The notes under the pieces are model-generated. The model had not been told where the DNA came from. It saw only the letters and a list, made by a program, of their open reading frames with translations, and ran no database searches. Source: Iamia sp038233075 (GTDB lineage Bacteria > Actinomycetota > Acidimicrobiia > Acidimicrobiales > Iamiaceae). Taken from it: 64,000 nt of DNA. Positions 25,527 through 33,056 of this stretch are shown in pieces. Location: contig JBBSMQ010000017.1 of the NCBI GenBank assembly GCA_038233075.1, forward strand, positions 16,601 to 80,600, in the 5' to 3' direction. Position numbers and translations under genes: made by a program. Each line of letters starts with the position of its first letter. The stretch's first letter is position 1.

Positions 25527-26707
25527 GGGGGGCCAGGGGAGCCCACCGCGGCGGCCAGGGCGTCGAGCAGGCGGTCGACGTCCTCGTCGTCGTTGAAGCG
25601 GTGCGCCGAGACGCGGACTGAGCGGCCTCGCACGCTGACGTGCACGTGGGCGTCGGCCAGCGCCGCGGCCAGCGGGGCCGGCTCCGTGGCGGTGGTGCCG
25701 AGCCGCAGCCCGATGAGGTGATCCGAGCGCTGCGCGGCGGGGGCTACCTCGAAGCCGAGGGCGGCGGCGCCGTCGGCGATGCGGTCGGTGAGCCGGCGGG
25801 CGTGGGCCGCGGTCGCGGCCGGGTCCCACGCGGTGACCAGGTGGAGCGACGCCAGGGCCACGGGCATCTGGAGGTGCTGGGCGGGCTCGCCCACGTCGTA
25901 GCGGCGGGCGCCGGGGCGGTAGCCGGACGACGGCGCGGTGAGGCCGGAGAAGTCATCGGCGCCGGCCCGGTTGGACCAGCCGTGGTCGAGCGGCGGGCCG
26001 TCGCGCCATCGCGGCGCGAACCAGGCGAAGCCCAGCGAGTACGGCCCCAGAAGCCACTTGTAGGTGGCCCCGGCGACCACGTCGGGCGCCACCGCAGGGC
26101 CGTCGAAGGGCACCGCCCCCAGCGTCTGGCACACGTCGACCGCCAGGGCCGCGCCCACGGACCGGGCCGCTGCGCCCAGCCGCGGCAGGTCGATGGGCGA
26201 CCCGTCGATCCAGTGGCACGGCGGGGCCGCGACCAGCGCGACCCGTTCGCCGTGGACCGCCACCTCGGCCTCCATCGCGGCGGTGATGTCCCCGTCGGCC
26301 CCGGCGGGGACGCGGACCACCGAGGCCCCGACCCGCACCGCCGCCGCGCTCCACGGGTTGAGGTTGGAGGGGAACTCCTCGGCGGGCACCACGATGACGT
26401 CGTCGGGAGCGAGGGGCAGCACGCCGGCGAAGGTCGACAGCCCGAAGCTGACCGCGGGGGTGATGGCCACGCCCTCGGCATCGAGCCCGAGGAGGTCGGC
26501 GATCAGGCCCCGGTAGGTCTCGCCCGGCACGAAGAAGTCGTCGGCCACCACCGTCCACGGGTGGGCCTTGCGGTCGAGGGCCATCCAGCCCGCCTCGACC
26601 GAGGCGCGAGGCAACGGGCCCATGTACGCGGTGTTCAGGTAGGCGACGCGCCGCGGCAGCGAGAACAGCGAACGGGCGTCCTCGGCAGGGGTCACCCCGG
26701 GCATCAT
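25523..26707 (-). CDS. Aminotransferase class V-fold PLP enzyme
   Basis: A 394-residue fold-type I PLP enzyme, starting MMPGVTPAEDARSLFSLPRRVAYLNTAYMGPLP. VSFGLSTFAGVLPL holds the cofactor-binding helix, LAVDVCQTLGAVPFD the Asp/Gln pair over the pyridine ring, and AGATYKWLLGPYSLGFAWF the Schiff-base lysine. The group includes cysteine desulfurases, isopenicillin epimerases and kynureninases; the specific reaction is not clear. The two ATG codons at 26707 and 26704 are both possible. Upstream codons in the frame do not look coding. Coupled to the HIT gene. Confidence 0.86.
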   Translation of the reverse strand: MMPGVTPAEDARSLFSLPRRVAYLNTAYMGPLPRASVEAGWMALDRKAHPWTVVADDFFVPGETYRGLIADLLGLDAEGVAITPAVSFGLSTFAGVLPLAPDDVIVVPAEEFPSNLNPWSAAAVRVGASVVRVPAGADGDITAAMEAEVAVHGERVALVAAPPCHWIDGSPIDLPRLGAAARSVGAALAVDVCQTLGAVPFDGPAVAPDVVAGATYKWLLGPYSLGFAWFAPRWRDGPPLDHGWSNRAGADDFSGLTAPSSGYRPGARRYDVGEPAQHLQMPVALASLHLVTAWDPAATAAHARRLTDRIADGAAALGFEVAPAAQRSDHLIGLRLGTTATEPAPLAAALADAHVHVSVRGRSVRVSAHRFNDDEDVDRLLDALAAAVGSPGPP

Positions 26708-26806
26708 GCCACCGGCCGCCCCCGCCCCGGCGACCGCGGTGGGCTCGAAGGGCACGGAGGCCGGGGCCCGCCACCATCCCCCGCGCCGGGCCTCGGGACG
26801 TGTTGC

Positions 26807-27023
26807 ATGGTCGTCGGTGCTCGTCCCCTGCGCCTCAAGGCCAGCGTGGTCGGCCTGGACGCCGACGAGTACCGCAACGAGCAGGCCCGGGACACGCGAT
26901 GGACCGGGTTCGTCGAGCTGGATGGGGCCGCGGCCGACATCGACGAGCTGTTCGAGGGGCCGCCACGACAGCATCGCCTCGGTGATCGAGGCCCTCACCG
27001 GACACCCGCTCTTGGCCACGTAA
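26807..27023 (+). pseudogene. Frameshifted remnant of an unrecognised gene
   Basis: ATG 26807 opens MVVGARPLRLKASVVGLDADEYRNEQARDTRWTGFVELDGAAADIDELFEG with strong coding bias. Near 26960 the signal passes to another frame, RHDSIASVIEALTGHPLLAT, ending at TAA 27023. Joined, these give about 70 residues that look like a C-terminal domain. I do not recognise the family. The TAA stop and a missing start context suggest a truncated, decaying copy. Confidence 0.4.
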
Positions 27024-27184
27024 CGCTCTCGCGCGCCGAGCGCAGTCCGGTCGTGGCGCTGGTCACGAGCGTGCTGGAGAGTGGTGTCGAGCGACGGCGT
27101 CGAGGACCCTCTTGCATCTCTGGAACAGATAACAAGTATTCCCACAATCTGTCGCAGAGACGGGTGTCGGTTCTCGGCCCCCCC

Positions 27185-27190
27185 TACGAT
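27185..27190 (+). promoter_or_regulatory. -10 box (TACGAT) of the WhiB gene
   Basis: TACGAT lies 7 nt before a GTG at 27198, which is in frame with the WhiB ATG at 27222, so the message may be leaderless and the protein eight residues longer. About 50 nt upstream (27112-27150) is an unusually AT-rich patch (AACAGATAACAAGTATTCCC) that could bind a regulator. Confidence 0.45.
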
Positions 27191-27221
27191 TGGTCCTGTG
27201 CCCAACGGGGAGATCGGAGCC

Positions 27222-27542
27222 ATGACGACGATGATCACGGAGAGCCCTTCGACTGACCTGGTCGTGGACCTCATCCCACCGAGGTGGATGAGCCGGGCGA
27301 TCTGCGCAGGGCACACTGAGCTGTTCTTCGCCCCGCACGCCGAACGGCCTCCCGCCCGTCTGCGTCGCGAAGCCGCCGCTCGCCAGGTCTGCATGCGCTG
27401 CCCCGTCCGCATCGACTGCCGGGACCATGCCCGGGAGAACCTCGAGTACGGGCTCTGGGGGGCAGAGAGCGAGGCCGAGCGGGCCGAGGCCGGCTACGTG
27501 GTCGCCGCTCCCATCGGCGGACGGATCGCCCGGGCCGTCTGA
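27222..27542 (+). CDS. WhiB-family iron-sulfur transcription regulator
   Basis: A 106-residue WhiB-like protein. The four cluster cysteines are in SRAICAGH, RQVCMRCPVRIDC; the tryptophan-glycine turn EYGLWGAESEAER follows, and a basic C-terminal tail (IGGRIARAV) can contact DNA. WhiB proteins bind a [4Fe-4S] cluster and work with the primary sigma factor, often in redox, development or antibiotic response. Which subgroup is unclear. Start at ATG 27222 has GGGGAGATCGGAG before it, but a leaderless GTG at 27198 is also possible. Confidence 0.92.
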   Translation: MTTMITESPSTDLVVDLIPPRWMSRAICAGHTELFFAPHAERPPARLRREAAARQVCMRCPVRIDCRDHARENLEYGLWGAESEAERAEAGYVVAAPIGGRIARAV

Positions 27543-27610
27543 ACCCACGGCCGGTCGGCGCCGGCCTGACCCCACCGCGGAGCATCCCCCACCGTCGCGA
27601 GGGGGGGTCC

Positions 27611-27616
27611 TAGCGT
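27611..27616 (+). promoter_or_regulatory. -10 box (TAGCGT) for the exonuclease gene
   Basis: TAGCGT lies 9 nt before the ATG at 27626 with no Shine-Dalgarno between, which fits near-leaderless transcription. Confidence 0.4.
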
Positions 27617-27625
27617 TTCGGCTCG

Positions 27626-28252
27626 ATGACACGGCGACCGGTGGTCTACGGCCTCGACATCGAGACCGACACGAGCCTCGACGGGCTCGACCCCCGCGTC
27701 GCCCCGGTCATCACCGCCGCCCTCTCCCTGAGCGGTCGCGACGAGGTCTTCAGCGGCCGGGAGTCGACCCTGCTCTGCGACCTCGACCAGCGCCTGCGGT
27801 CCCTGCCGCCCGGCGTGGTGGCGACCTGGAACGGCTCCGCCTTCGACCTCCCCTTCCTGGCCTACCGCGCCGCCCTGCACCGGCTCGACCTCGGCCTGCG
27901 TCTGCTGCTCGACCCCGGGCTGCGGTCGTCGCGAGCGCCCCTGCCCGGCCACCCCGGCGCCTACCGGGCGGCGTGGCACCACCACCGGCACCTCGACGCC
28001 TACCGGCTGTACAAGTCCGACGTGGGGCCGGTGCTGCGGGTGTCGTGCTCGCTCAAGTCCATCGCTCGCCTGGTGGGGATCACCCCCGTCGAGGTGGACC
28101 GGGAGCGCATCCACGACCTGTCCCGCGAGGCCCTGCACGCCTACGCCTCCTCCGACGCCCGCCTGGCCCGGGTCCTCACCGACCGGCGGATGCCGGGAGC
28201 GGCACGCTTCGTGGACGACCTCGACGAGGCCGCGACCAGCGCCACCGCCTGA
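27626..28252 (+). CDS. DnaQ-like 3'-5' exonuclease (ribonuclease H fold)
   Basis: A 208-residue single-domain protein. VYGLDIETDTSLDG is ExoI with the DxE metal pair, VVATWNGSAFDLPFLAYRA is ExoII with Asp, and IHDLSREALHAYASSDARL is ExoIII with Tyr and Asp. The layout resembles the exonuclease part of family B polymerases, without a polymerase. It probably trims nucleic acid 3' ends in the cytoplasm. Single gene, downstream of whiB. Confidence 0.8.
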   Translation: MTRRPVVYGLDIETDTSLDGLDPRVAPVITAALSLSGRDEVFSGRESTLLCDLDQRLRSLPPGVVATWNGSAFDLPFLAYRAALHRLDLGLRLLLDPGLRSSRAPLPGHPGAYRAAWHHHRHLDAYRLYKSDVGPVLRVSCSLKSIARLVGITPVEVDRERIHDLSREALHAYASSDARLARVLTDRRMPGAARFVDDLDEAATSATA

Positions 28253-28607
28253 GCTCGCGCCGGCCAGGCCCCGTCCTGCGCACCCTGGACGCCCGCACGC
28301 TCCAGGGGCATCACCCGTCCCGAGCTCGACGTCGAACGGGCGATTCGTCGGGACTGGTCCCGATGGGCGACGGCAACCCCGTTCCCTACGTTGGCCACCG
28401 CGCCGACGTGAGGAGGTGGGGAGCATGCCATCGAGGACCGAAGGCGCGACGCCCGCCCGCGTCGCCTGCCCTCGCCGCGGGCCCGCCAGGGGGCTCGGCG
28501 TCGCTGTCTCACTCGCGTGCGAGGATGGGGCCATCGGGGTCGCGGCCGCCCCTCCCGGTCCTGCACCGGGTGCCGACCGCCGGAACCACTGCGTCCGGAG
28601 GTCTCCC
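28253..28607. other. Intergenic stretch, 355 bp
   Basis: No convincing gene. It holds a possible -10 box TACGTT (about 28387) and a strong GAGGAGGTGGGG at 28410-28421 before an ATG at 28425 that is in frame with the next gene; an N-terminally longer product from there is possible, but third-position GC in 28425-28607 is lower than in the gene body. Confidence 0.4.
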
Positions 28608-29495
28608 GTGTCCCGTCCTACCTGCTCTCGTCCCCCGTCCACCCGGCCCCTCACGGCCCTCGACCTCGAGGGTCTCGCCGAGCACCTCGTCGGCGGGCAC
28701 GGCCCGGCGACCGAGGCCCCGGTCGGTCCCGCCCTGGTCCGGGCCCGTGCCGTCGAGGACGGGGTGGACCTCGCGTTGGCGCCGCTCCCGGCCGGGCTCC
28801 ACCCGGCCGACGCCCTCCTCGGCCACATCGTGCCCCGACGCTGGTCGGCCGCCGGCGTCGTGGCCCCCGCCACCGCCCATGACCTCACGACCGCCCCCGA
28901 ACCCGCCCCCTCGACCGGCGCCCACCGGCCCATCACCGTCGCCCTGCTCGTCGGCCGCGACGGCACCACCGCGAGCGTCGCTCGGACCGTGGCTGAGCAC
29001 AACCCCCTCCCGCTCGGTGCCGCGCCGACGGGTCGACTGGTCGACCTCCTCCTCCGGGCCTTGCGCCGCCCGACCGCGCCCCCGCGGCTGTCGACTCGAT
29101 CCCTGTGGGAGGCGCTGTGGCTCGACGCCGTGGTCGCCGACGCCGCCCGGGCCGACGGATCGGCGACGCTGGCCCCGGCGCTGGCCCACGCGCTGACCAC
29201 CACATCGACGCCGGAAGGGCAAGCCGGATGGGAGCACCTACGCCGTCTCGCCGCCGCGCCGGAGACCGCGGCGGGACCCATCGACGCCGCCCTCGCCGCG
29301 GCGCTGGATCCGCTCATCGACCCGTCCCACGCCACGTGGATGGACGACGGATGCTTCGCCCGTTGGACCCTCGGCACCCTCCCGGCGCGGGAGGACCTGC
29401 TCTCGGCCGTCGACGCCCTCCTCCCGCCCGCCGCCGCACGCGCCGTCCACGAGGCGCTGGACGACCCCGGCCCGCACGGCGCCGGCGATGTCTAG
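28608..29495 (+). CDS. Hypothetical protein, 295 aa
   Basis: GTG 28608 (after GGAGG) opens MSRPTCSRPPSTRPLTALDLEGLAEHLVGGHGP. The body has repeated alpha/beta segments: LVRARAVEDGVDLALAPLPAGLHPADALLGHIVPRRWSAAGVV, RPITVALLVGRDGTTASVARTVAEH and helical C-terminal units (LWEALWLDAVVADAARADGS, WMDDGCFARWTLGTLPAREDLLSAVDALLPPAAARAV). No signal peptide, membrane segment or catalytic motif. Family not recognised. The C-terminus runs to 10 bp before the kinase remnant. Confidence 0.6.
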   Translation: MSRPTCSRPPSTRPLTALDLEGLAEHLVGGHGPATEAPVGPALVRARAVEDGVDLALAPLPAGLHPADALLGHIVPRRWSAAGVVAPATAHDLTTAPEPAPSTGAHRPITVALLVGRDGTTASVARTVAEHNPLPLGAAPTGRLVDLLLRALRRPTAPPRLSTRSLWEALWLDAVVADAARADGSATLAPALAHALTTTSTPEGQAGWEHLRRLAAAPETAAGPIDAALAAALDPLIDPSHATWMDDGCFARWTLGTLPAREDLLSAVDALLPPAAARAVHEALDDPGPHGAGDV

Positions 29496-29505
29496 CCTCC
29501 CCGCC

Positions 29506-29921
29506 ATGGACGCCGCGCCGGGCCTGCTCATTCGGGCTACGACGAGTTCTCCGAGATCGGGCGTGGAGGGTTCGCGGTGGTGTACCGGGCGCGCCAGACC
29601 AAGCTCCGACGCCTGGTCGCCGTCAAGGTCCTCACCAGCGCCGATGCCAGTGCTTCTGCGGTGCAGCGCTTCGAGCAGGAGTGCGCCGCCATGGGCACCC
29701 TGTCGGGCCACCGCAACGTGGTGGCGGTCCACGACGCCGGCACCACGGCCGACGGCCGGCCCTTCCTGGCGCTGCACTACGACCTGTGGCCGGCGGAATC
29801 CCAGCCGCCGGACCCGCCCACCAGCGGGACCGATCGGACTCTGAGCTGGGAAGGCGGCACCGTCTACACACCCGATCGCGACTTCCCGCCTGACGACATC
29901 TCGGTCGACGGCCACCGCTAG
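29506..29921 (+). pseudogene. Serine/threonine protein kinase N-lobe remnant
   Basis: After ATG 29506 (MDAAPGLLI) the frame shifts near 29533 into GYDEFSEIGRGGFAVVYRARQTKLRRLVAVKVL, a complete glycine loop and VAVK lysine, then RFEQECAAMGTLSGHRNVVAVHDAGTTADGRPFLALHYDL with the alpha-C glutamate and hinge. The sequence then becomes unrelated and stops at 29921. The C-lobe (HRD, DFG, APE motifs) is absent, so no kinase activity is possible. The family is PknB-like. Both a 5' frameshift and a 3' truncation are present. Confidence 0.75.
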
Positions 29922-30153
29922 TGCTCTGACCACCAACATTGGTGCCGGTCGGCGCCCAAGGTGGCCCTGGCCAGCGGCGTGACCGCACCTCCCCAACAAC
30001 GCGGACACAGCACGAGCGCCCCGATCCGAGCCTCGGAAGGGATCGGCCCACCGCGCGATCTCCACTCGGCCGACCATGGATGGGGGCACGGCACCCGGGA
30101 CGGTCGAGGATCGGCGGCCCGGCGCGGTCCCCGACGCCGGCGCGGGGCGTCAG

Positions 30154-30159
30154 TAGCCT
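30154..30159 (+). promoter_or_regulatory. -10 box (TAGCCT), leaderless start
   Basis: TAGCCT lies 6 nt before ATG 30166 with no Shine-Dalgarno. The 232 bp between this box and the kinase remnant show no gene. Confidence 0.5.
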
Positions 30160-30165
30160 CGGGCC

Positions 30166-31080
30166 ATGGCTGCCCCGCTCCGTCCTGCCCGAGTCCGCAC
30201 CATGGACCGCAAGGCGAGCCCGGAGCCTGCGCCGGCGTCCGGGGCCGTCCCGGTCGCGACGATGGAGTCCCTCGCCGAGTCCTCGGGCTCCGGCGAGAAC
30301 GCGCCGAGCGCACCACCGATCGGCGAGGGCACCCGGCGTCAGCTCGACGTCGCCCTCACCGACCTGACCGAGGTCCTCGGGGTGTACCCGTTCCGATCCG
30401 GGATGCCGGTGTGTCACCACTGCGTCTCCGATGCCGACCTGCGCACCCTGGCGCTGCCCCCGCCCCGGATCCCCCGACCGGTGCTCGATCGCTTCGTGAC
30501 CAAGTCGCTCACCACCTGGGGCGAGGCCCCCGACCTCAAGCGGGTGCTGCCCGAGGTCCTCACCCGTCTCTGCGATGGTCGCCTGGCCCCGCCCGACGCC
30601 CTCGTCGGAGCCCGGCTCCGGCGGGCGGGCTGGCTCGGCTGGCCCGCGGCCGAGACCCCTGCAGTTCGTCGCACCTTGCGCGCCGCCTGGCTCACCACCC
30701 TGGCGACGGCCCCGGGTGAAGGCCGAGCACCGATCTCTCACCGGCTCGGTCTCATCACCGGGGCCGAGGACGACCTCAGCCCCTACCTGGACCTGTGGGA
30801 GGACCGTCTGGAGTCACCGGGCAACCCCAATGCCCGGCTGGCGGCAGTGCTGCACGTCGCCGACCTCCTCGCCCCCATCGACGACGGCGGGCGCCGCCGT
30901 CTCACCCGCGGCTTCCCCCTGGCGCGGCGAGGGGTGGTGGCCCAGCTCGAGCACTGGCTCCGTCAGCCGGTGGTGATCCGGAGGCTGGCCCACGCCGCCG
31001 ACGCGCTGGACGGCACCCCCCACGGCGAGGTGGTGGCCCGGGCCCGCCACGGCCTCGCCCGCCTCCGCAACGACGGCTGA
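30166..31080 (+). CDS. Conserved actinobacterial hypothetical protein with CxxC
   Basis: A 304-residue soluble protein. The first 60 residues are low-complexity. From GEGTRRQLDVALTDLTEVLGVYPFRSGMPVCHHCVSDADLRTLALPPPRIPRPVLDRFVTKSLTTWGEAPDLKRVLPEVL it matches in style a set of actinomycete proteins with a CxxC followed by an all-helical body, none of known function. The CHHC may bind zinc. C-terminal helices end RHGLARLRNDG. Leaderless start. Confidence 0.62.
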   Translation: MAAPLRPARVRTMDRKASPEPAPASGAVPVATMESLAESSGSGENAPSAPPIGEGTRRQLDVALTDLTEVLGVYPFRSGMPVCHHCVSDADLRTLALPPPRIPRPVLDRFVTKSLTTWGEAPDLKRVLPEVLTRLCDGRLAPPDALVGARLRRAGWLGWPAAETPAVRRTLRAAWLTTLATAPGEGRAPISHRLGLITGAEDDLSPYLDLWEDRLESPGNPNARLAAVLHVADLLAPIDDGGRRRLTRGFPLARRGVVAQLEHWLRQPVVIRRLAHAADALDGTPHGEVVARARHGLARLRNDG

Positions 31081-31180
31081 CACGAGCCGGCCGTCCCGGC
31101 TCTGCGGTCGCGCCGAAGGGCCCGGGGCCGGCCCACCCAGCCATCCTCCGGTTGACAGCCCACCGGAGCGTTCTTCGGCG

Positions 31181-31597
31181 TCAGGGGATCTCGTGCTCGC
31201 CGGGCCAGAACTCGCGGAGGTGGGCGGCGAACTCGGCCCGACTCCCGGCCTCGCCCTCAAGAGCGCCGAGCAGCCCGCTCACGAGCATCCAGTAGAAGGG
31301 GGCGGCGGCGTCGGGCACGACCTGGGCCTTGCCGGCCGCGTCGTTGATCTCCTTGGTCAGTCGGAAGAAGGAGTAGACGAGGTACTCGACGACCTCGGGC
31401 TCGGCCGACGCCGTCCAGATCACGTCCTCGTCGTCGCCCTCCGCCAGCGTCGCCCACTCATCGATGTAGCCCTCGAAGGCCGCGGCCGCGTCGGACGGCA
31501 CGTCGGCCCCGGGTCCCTCGGCGTGGAGCTTCTCGTGGGCGAAGCGCGCGAAGGCGCCCATGCTGCGCGCCTTCACCGGCCCGACCTCGATGTCCAC
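31181..31597 (-). CDS. Hypothetical helical protein, 138 aa
   Basis: GTG 31597 (MDIEVGPVKARSMGAFARFAHEKLH) is 7 nt after the minus-strand -10 box TAGGGT, giving a clear leaderless start. The protein is mainly helical with conserved-looking aromatic patches: EVVEYLVYSFFRLTKEINDAAGKAQVVPDAAAPFYWMLVSGLLGALEGEAG and the end LREFWPGEHEIP. No known domain was recognised. It sits downstream of bioB/bsaP but has its own promoter. Confidence 0.6.
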   Translation of the reverse strand: MDIEVGPVKARSMGAFARFAHEKLHAEGPGADVPSDAAAAFEGYIDEWATLAEGDDEDVIWTASAEPEVVEYLVYSFFRLTKEINDAAGKAQVVPDAAAPFYWMLVSGLLGALEGEAGSRAEFAAHLREFWPGEHEIP

Positions 31598-31604
31598 TGC
31601 CGCG

Positions 31605-31610
31605 ACCCTA
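31605..31610 (-). promoter_or_regulatory. -10 box (TAGGGT on minus strand)
   Basis: TAGGGT reads from 31610 to 31605, 7 nt before the GTG at 31597, between bsaP's stop and this start. Confidence 0.5.
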
Positions 31611-31620
31611 GGCGCTGCCC

Positions 31621-31833
31621 TCACCGGTGGCGGCCGTCCGGCGACCCCGGGTACTGGGAGGTGCCGCCGGAGGTGACCGGGCCATGGTCCCGGCAGCGCC
31701 CGCGGTGGCCCGTCGGGGTCACCACCACGGCCAGGCGCCGACCGCACCGGGGGCAGAACCGGGGCGGGTCGAGGGCCAGGCCACACCCGCCGCACTGGAC
31801 GTCGGGCCGTCCGCAGCCCGTGCAGTGGGCCAT
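31621..31833 (-). CDS. bsaP: Biotin synthase auxiliary protein-like zinc-ribbon protein
   Basis: A 70-residue protein with three CxxC-type pairs (HCTGC, CGGC, FCPRC) and a final C..H (GRCRDHGPV). FCPRCGRRLAVVVTPTGHRGRCRDHG matches the small protein encoded beside bioB in mycobacteria and other actinobacteria (BsaP), described as helping restore the biotin synthase iron-sulfur cluster. It lies 15 nt after bioB on the same strand, so it is cotranscribed. The assignment rests on motif and position. Confidence 0.72.
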   Translation of the reverse strand: MAHCTGCGRPDVQCGGCGLALDPPRFCPRCGRRLAVVVTPTGHRGRCRDHGPVTSGGTSQYPGSPDGRHR

Positions 31834-31848
31834 CGTGGGGGACGCGGC

Positions 31849-32928
31849 CTACAGGGCCGCGCTGAGGACTCCGATGGGCATGCGCAGGTCGTCGAGCATC
31901 CGCAGGTCCTCGTCGGGGGTGCGGCCGAGCGTGGTGAGGTAGTTGCCGACGATGAGGGCGTTGATGCCCGACGTCATGCCCATGGCCTGCAGCTCGCGCA
32001 GCGTCACCTCGCGGCCGCCGGCATAGCGGAGGATGACGGCGGGGAGGGCCAGGCGGAACACGGCGATCCACCGGATGGCCTCAAGAGGCTCGACCGCCTG
32101 GCGGTCGCCGAGAGGGGTGCCGGGACGGGGGTTGAGGAAGTTGAGGGGCACCTCGCTGGGGTCGACCGAGCGCAGGGCCATGAGCAGCTCGATGCGCTGG
32201 TCGACCGTCTCGCCCATGCCCAGCAGGGCGCCACAGCACAGCTCCATGCCGTGGTCGCGGACGAGGCGGCAGGTGTCGAGCCGCTCGGCGTAGTCGTGGG
32301 TGGTGACCACCTGGGGGAAGAACGACTCGGCCGTCTCAAGGTTGTGGTTGTAGCGGTGGACACCGCCATCGGCCAGGCGGCGGGCCTGGTCCTCGGTGAG
32401 GATCCCGGCCGACACGGCGACGTTCAGGCCGGCCGCCTCGCGCACCAGCGGCACCAGCTCGAGGATGCGGGCCAGGGTCCGCTCATCGGGGCCCCGCACG
32501 GCCAGCACGATGCAGAACTCGCTGGCGCCCAGGGCGGCGGTCTCCTTGGCCGCGGCCAGAACCTCGTCGGTGTCGAGGAACGGCGTGGCCTGGACCGGAG
32601 TGTCGAACTGGGCCGACTGGCTGCAGAAGTGGCAGTCCTCGGGGCAGCCACCGGTCTTGGCCGACAGGATGCCCTCGACCTCCACCTCGGGGCCGCACCA
32701 TGACAGGCGCACCTCGTGGGCCAGCGCCGCCAGCGACGGCACCGACGCATCGGGCACATGGGCCAGGGCGGTGACCTCGTCCTCGGTCAGCGGGCGGCCC
32801 TCGTCGAGCAGGGCCACCTCGGCGGCGCGCAGAGCGGCGCGAGCCTCGGCGGTGGTGAGCAGGGGGCGGGACGAGGGAGCCGGGCCCGGCTTGGGACCAA
32901 AGGTGACCGGCTGCTCCGTGGTGGACAT
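31849..32928 (-). CDS. bioB: Biotin synthase
   Basis: A 359-residue radical SAM enzyme that inserts sulfur into dethiobiotin. GGCPEDCHFCSQSAQF holds the CxxxCxxC cluster for SAM. AVSAGILTEDQARRLADGGVHRYNHNLETAESFFPQVVTTH, MELCCGALLGMGET and PLNFLNPRPGTPLG are BioB signatures, with the cysteines and arginine that ligate the auxiliary cluster. No bioA, bioD or bioF gene is present here. Start ATG 32928 is 6 nt after TAGCCT. No BioQ or BirA site was identified. Confidence 0.95.
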   Translation of the reverse strand: MSTTEQPVTFGPKPGPAPSSRPLLTTAEARAALRAAEVALLDEGRPLTEDEVTALAHVPDASVPSLAALAHEVRLSWCGPEVEVEGILSAKTGGCPEDCHFCSQSAQFDTPVQATPFLDTDEVLAAAKETAALGASEFCIVLAVRGPDERTLARILELVPLVREAAGLNVAVSAGILTEDQARRLADGGVHRYNHNLETAESFFPQVVTTHDYAERLDTCRLVRDHGMELCCGALLGMGETVDQRIELLMALRSVDPSEVPLNFLNPRPGTPLGDRQAVEPLEAIRWIAVFRLALPAVILRYAGGREVTLRELQAMGMTSGINALIVGNYLTTLGRTPDEDLRMLDDLRMPIGVLSAAL

Positions 32929-32934
32929 GTCGAG

Positions 32935-32940
32935 AGGCTA
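32935..32940 (-). promoter_or_regulatory. -10 box (TAGCCT on minus strand) of bioB-bsaP
   Basis: Reads from 32940 to 32935, 6 nt before the ATG at 32928; leaderless geometry. Confidence 0.5.
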
Positions 32941-33056
32941 TGGCGCGGCCCCCGGGACCTGCGAAAGGTGACCGAGGTGCCCGCCACCGTGCCCACGACG
33001 TTCGGTCGCGACCCCGGTCCACGCCGAGAGCGGCCAGGAAGCGACATGGGCCGAGC

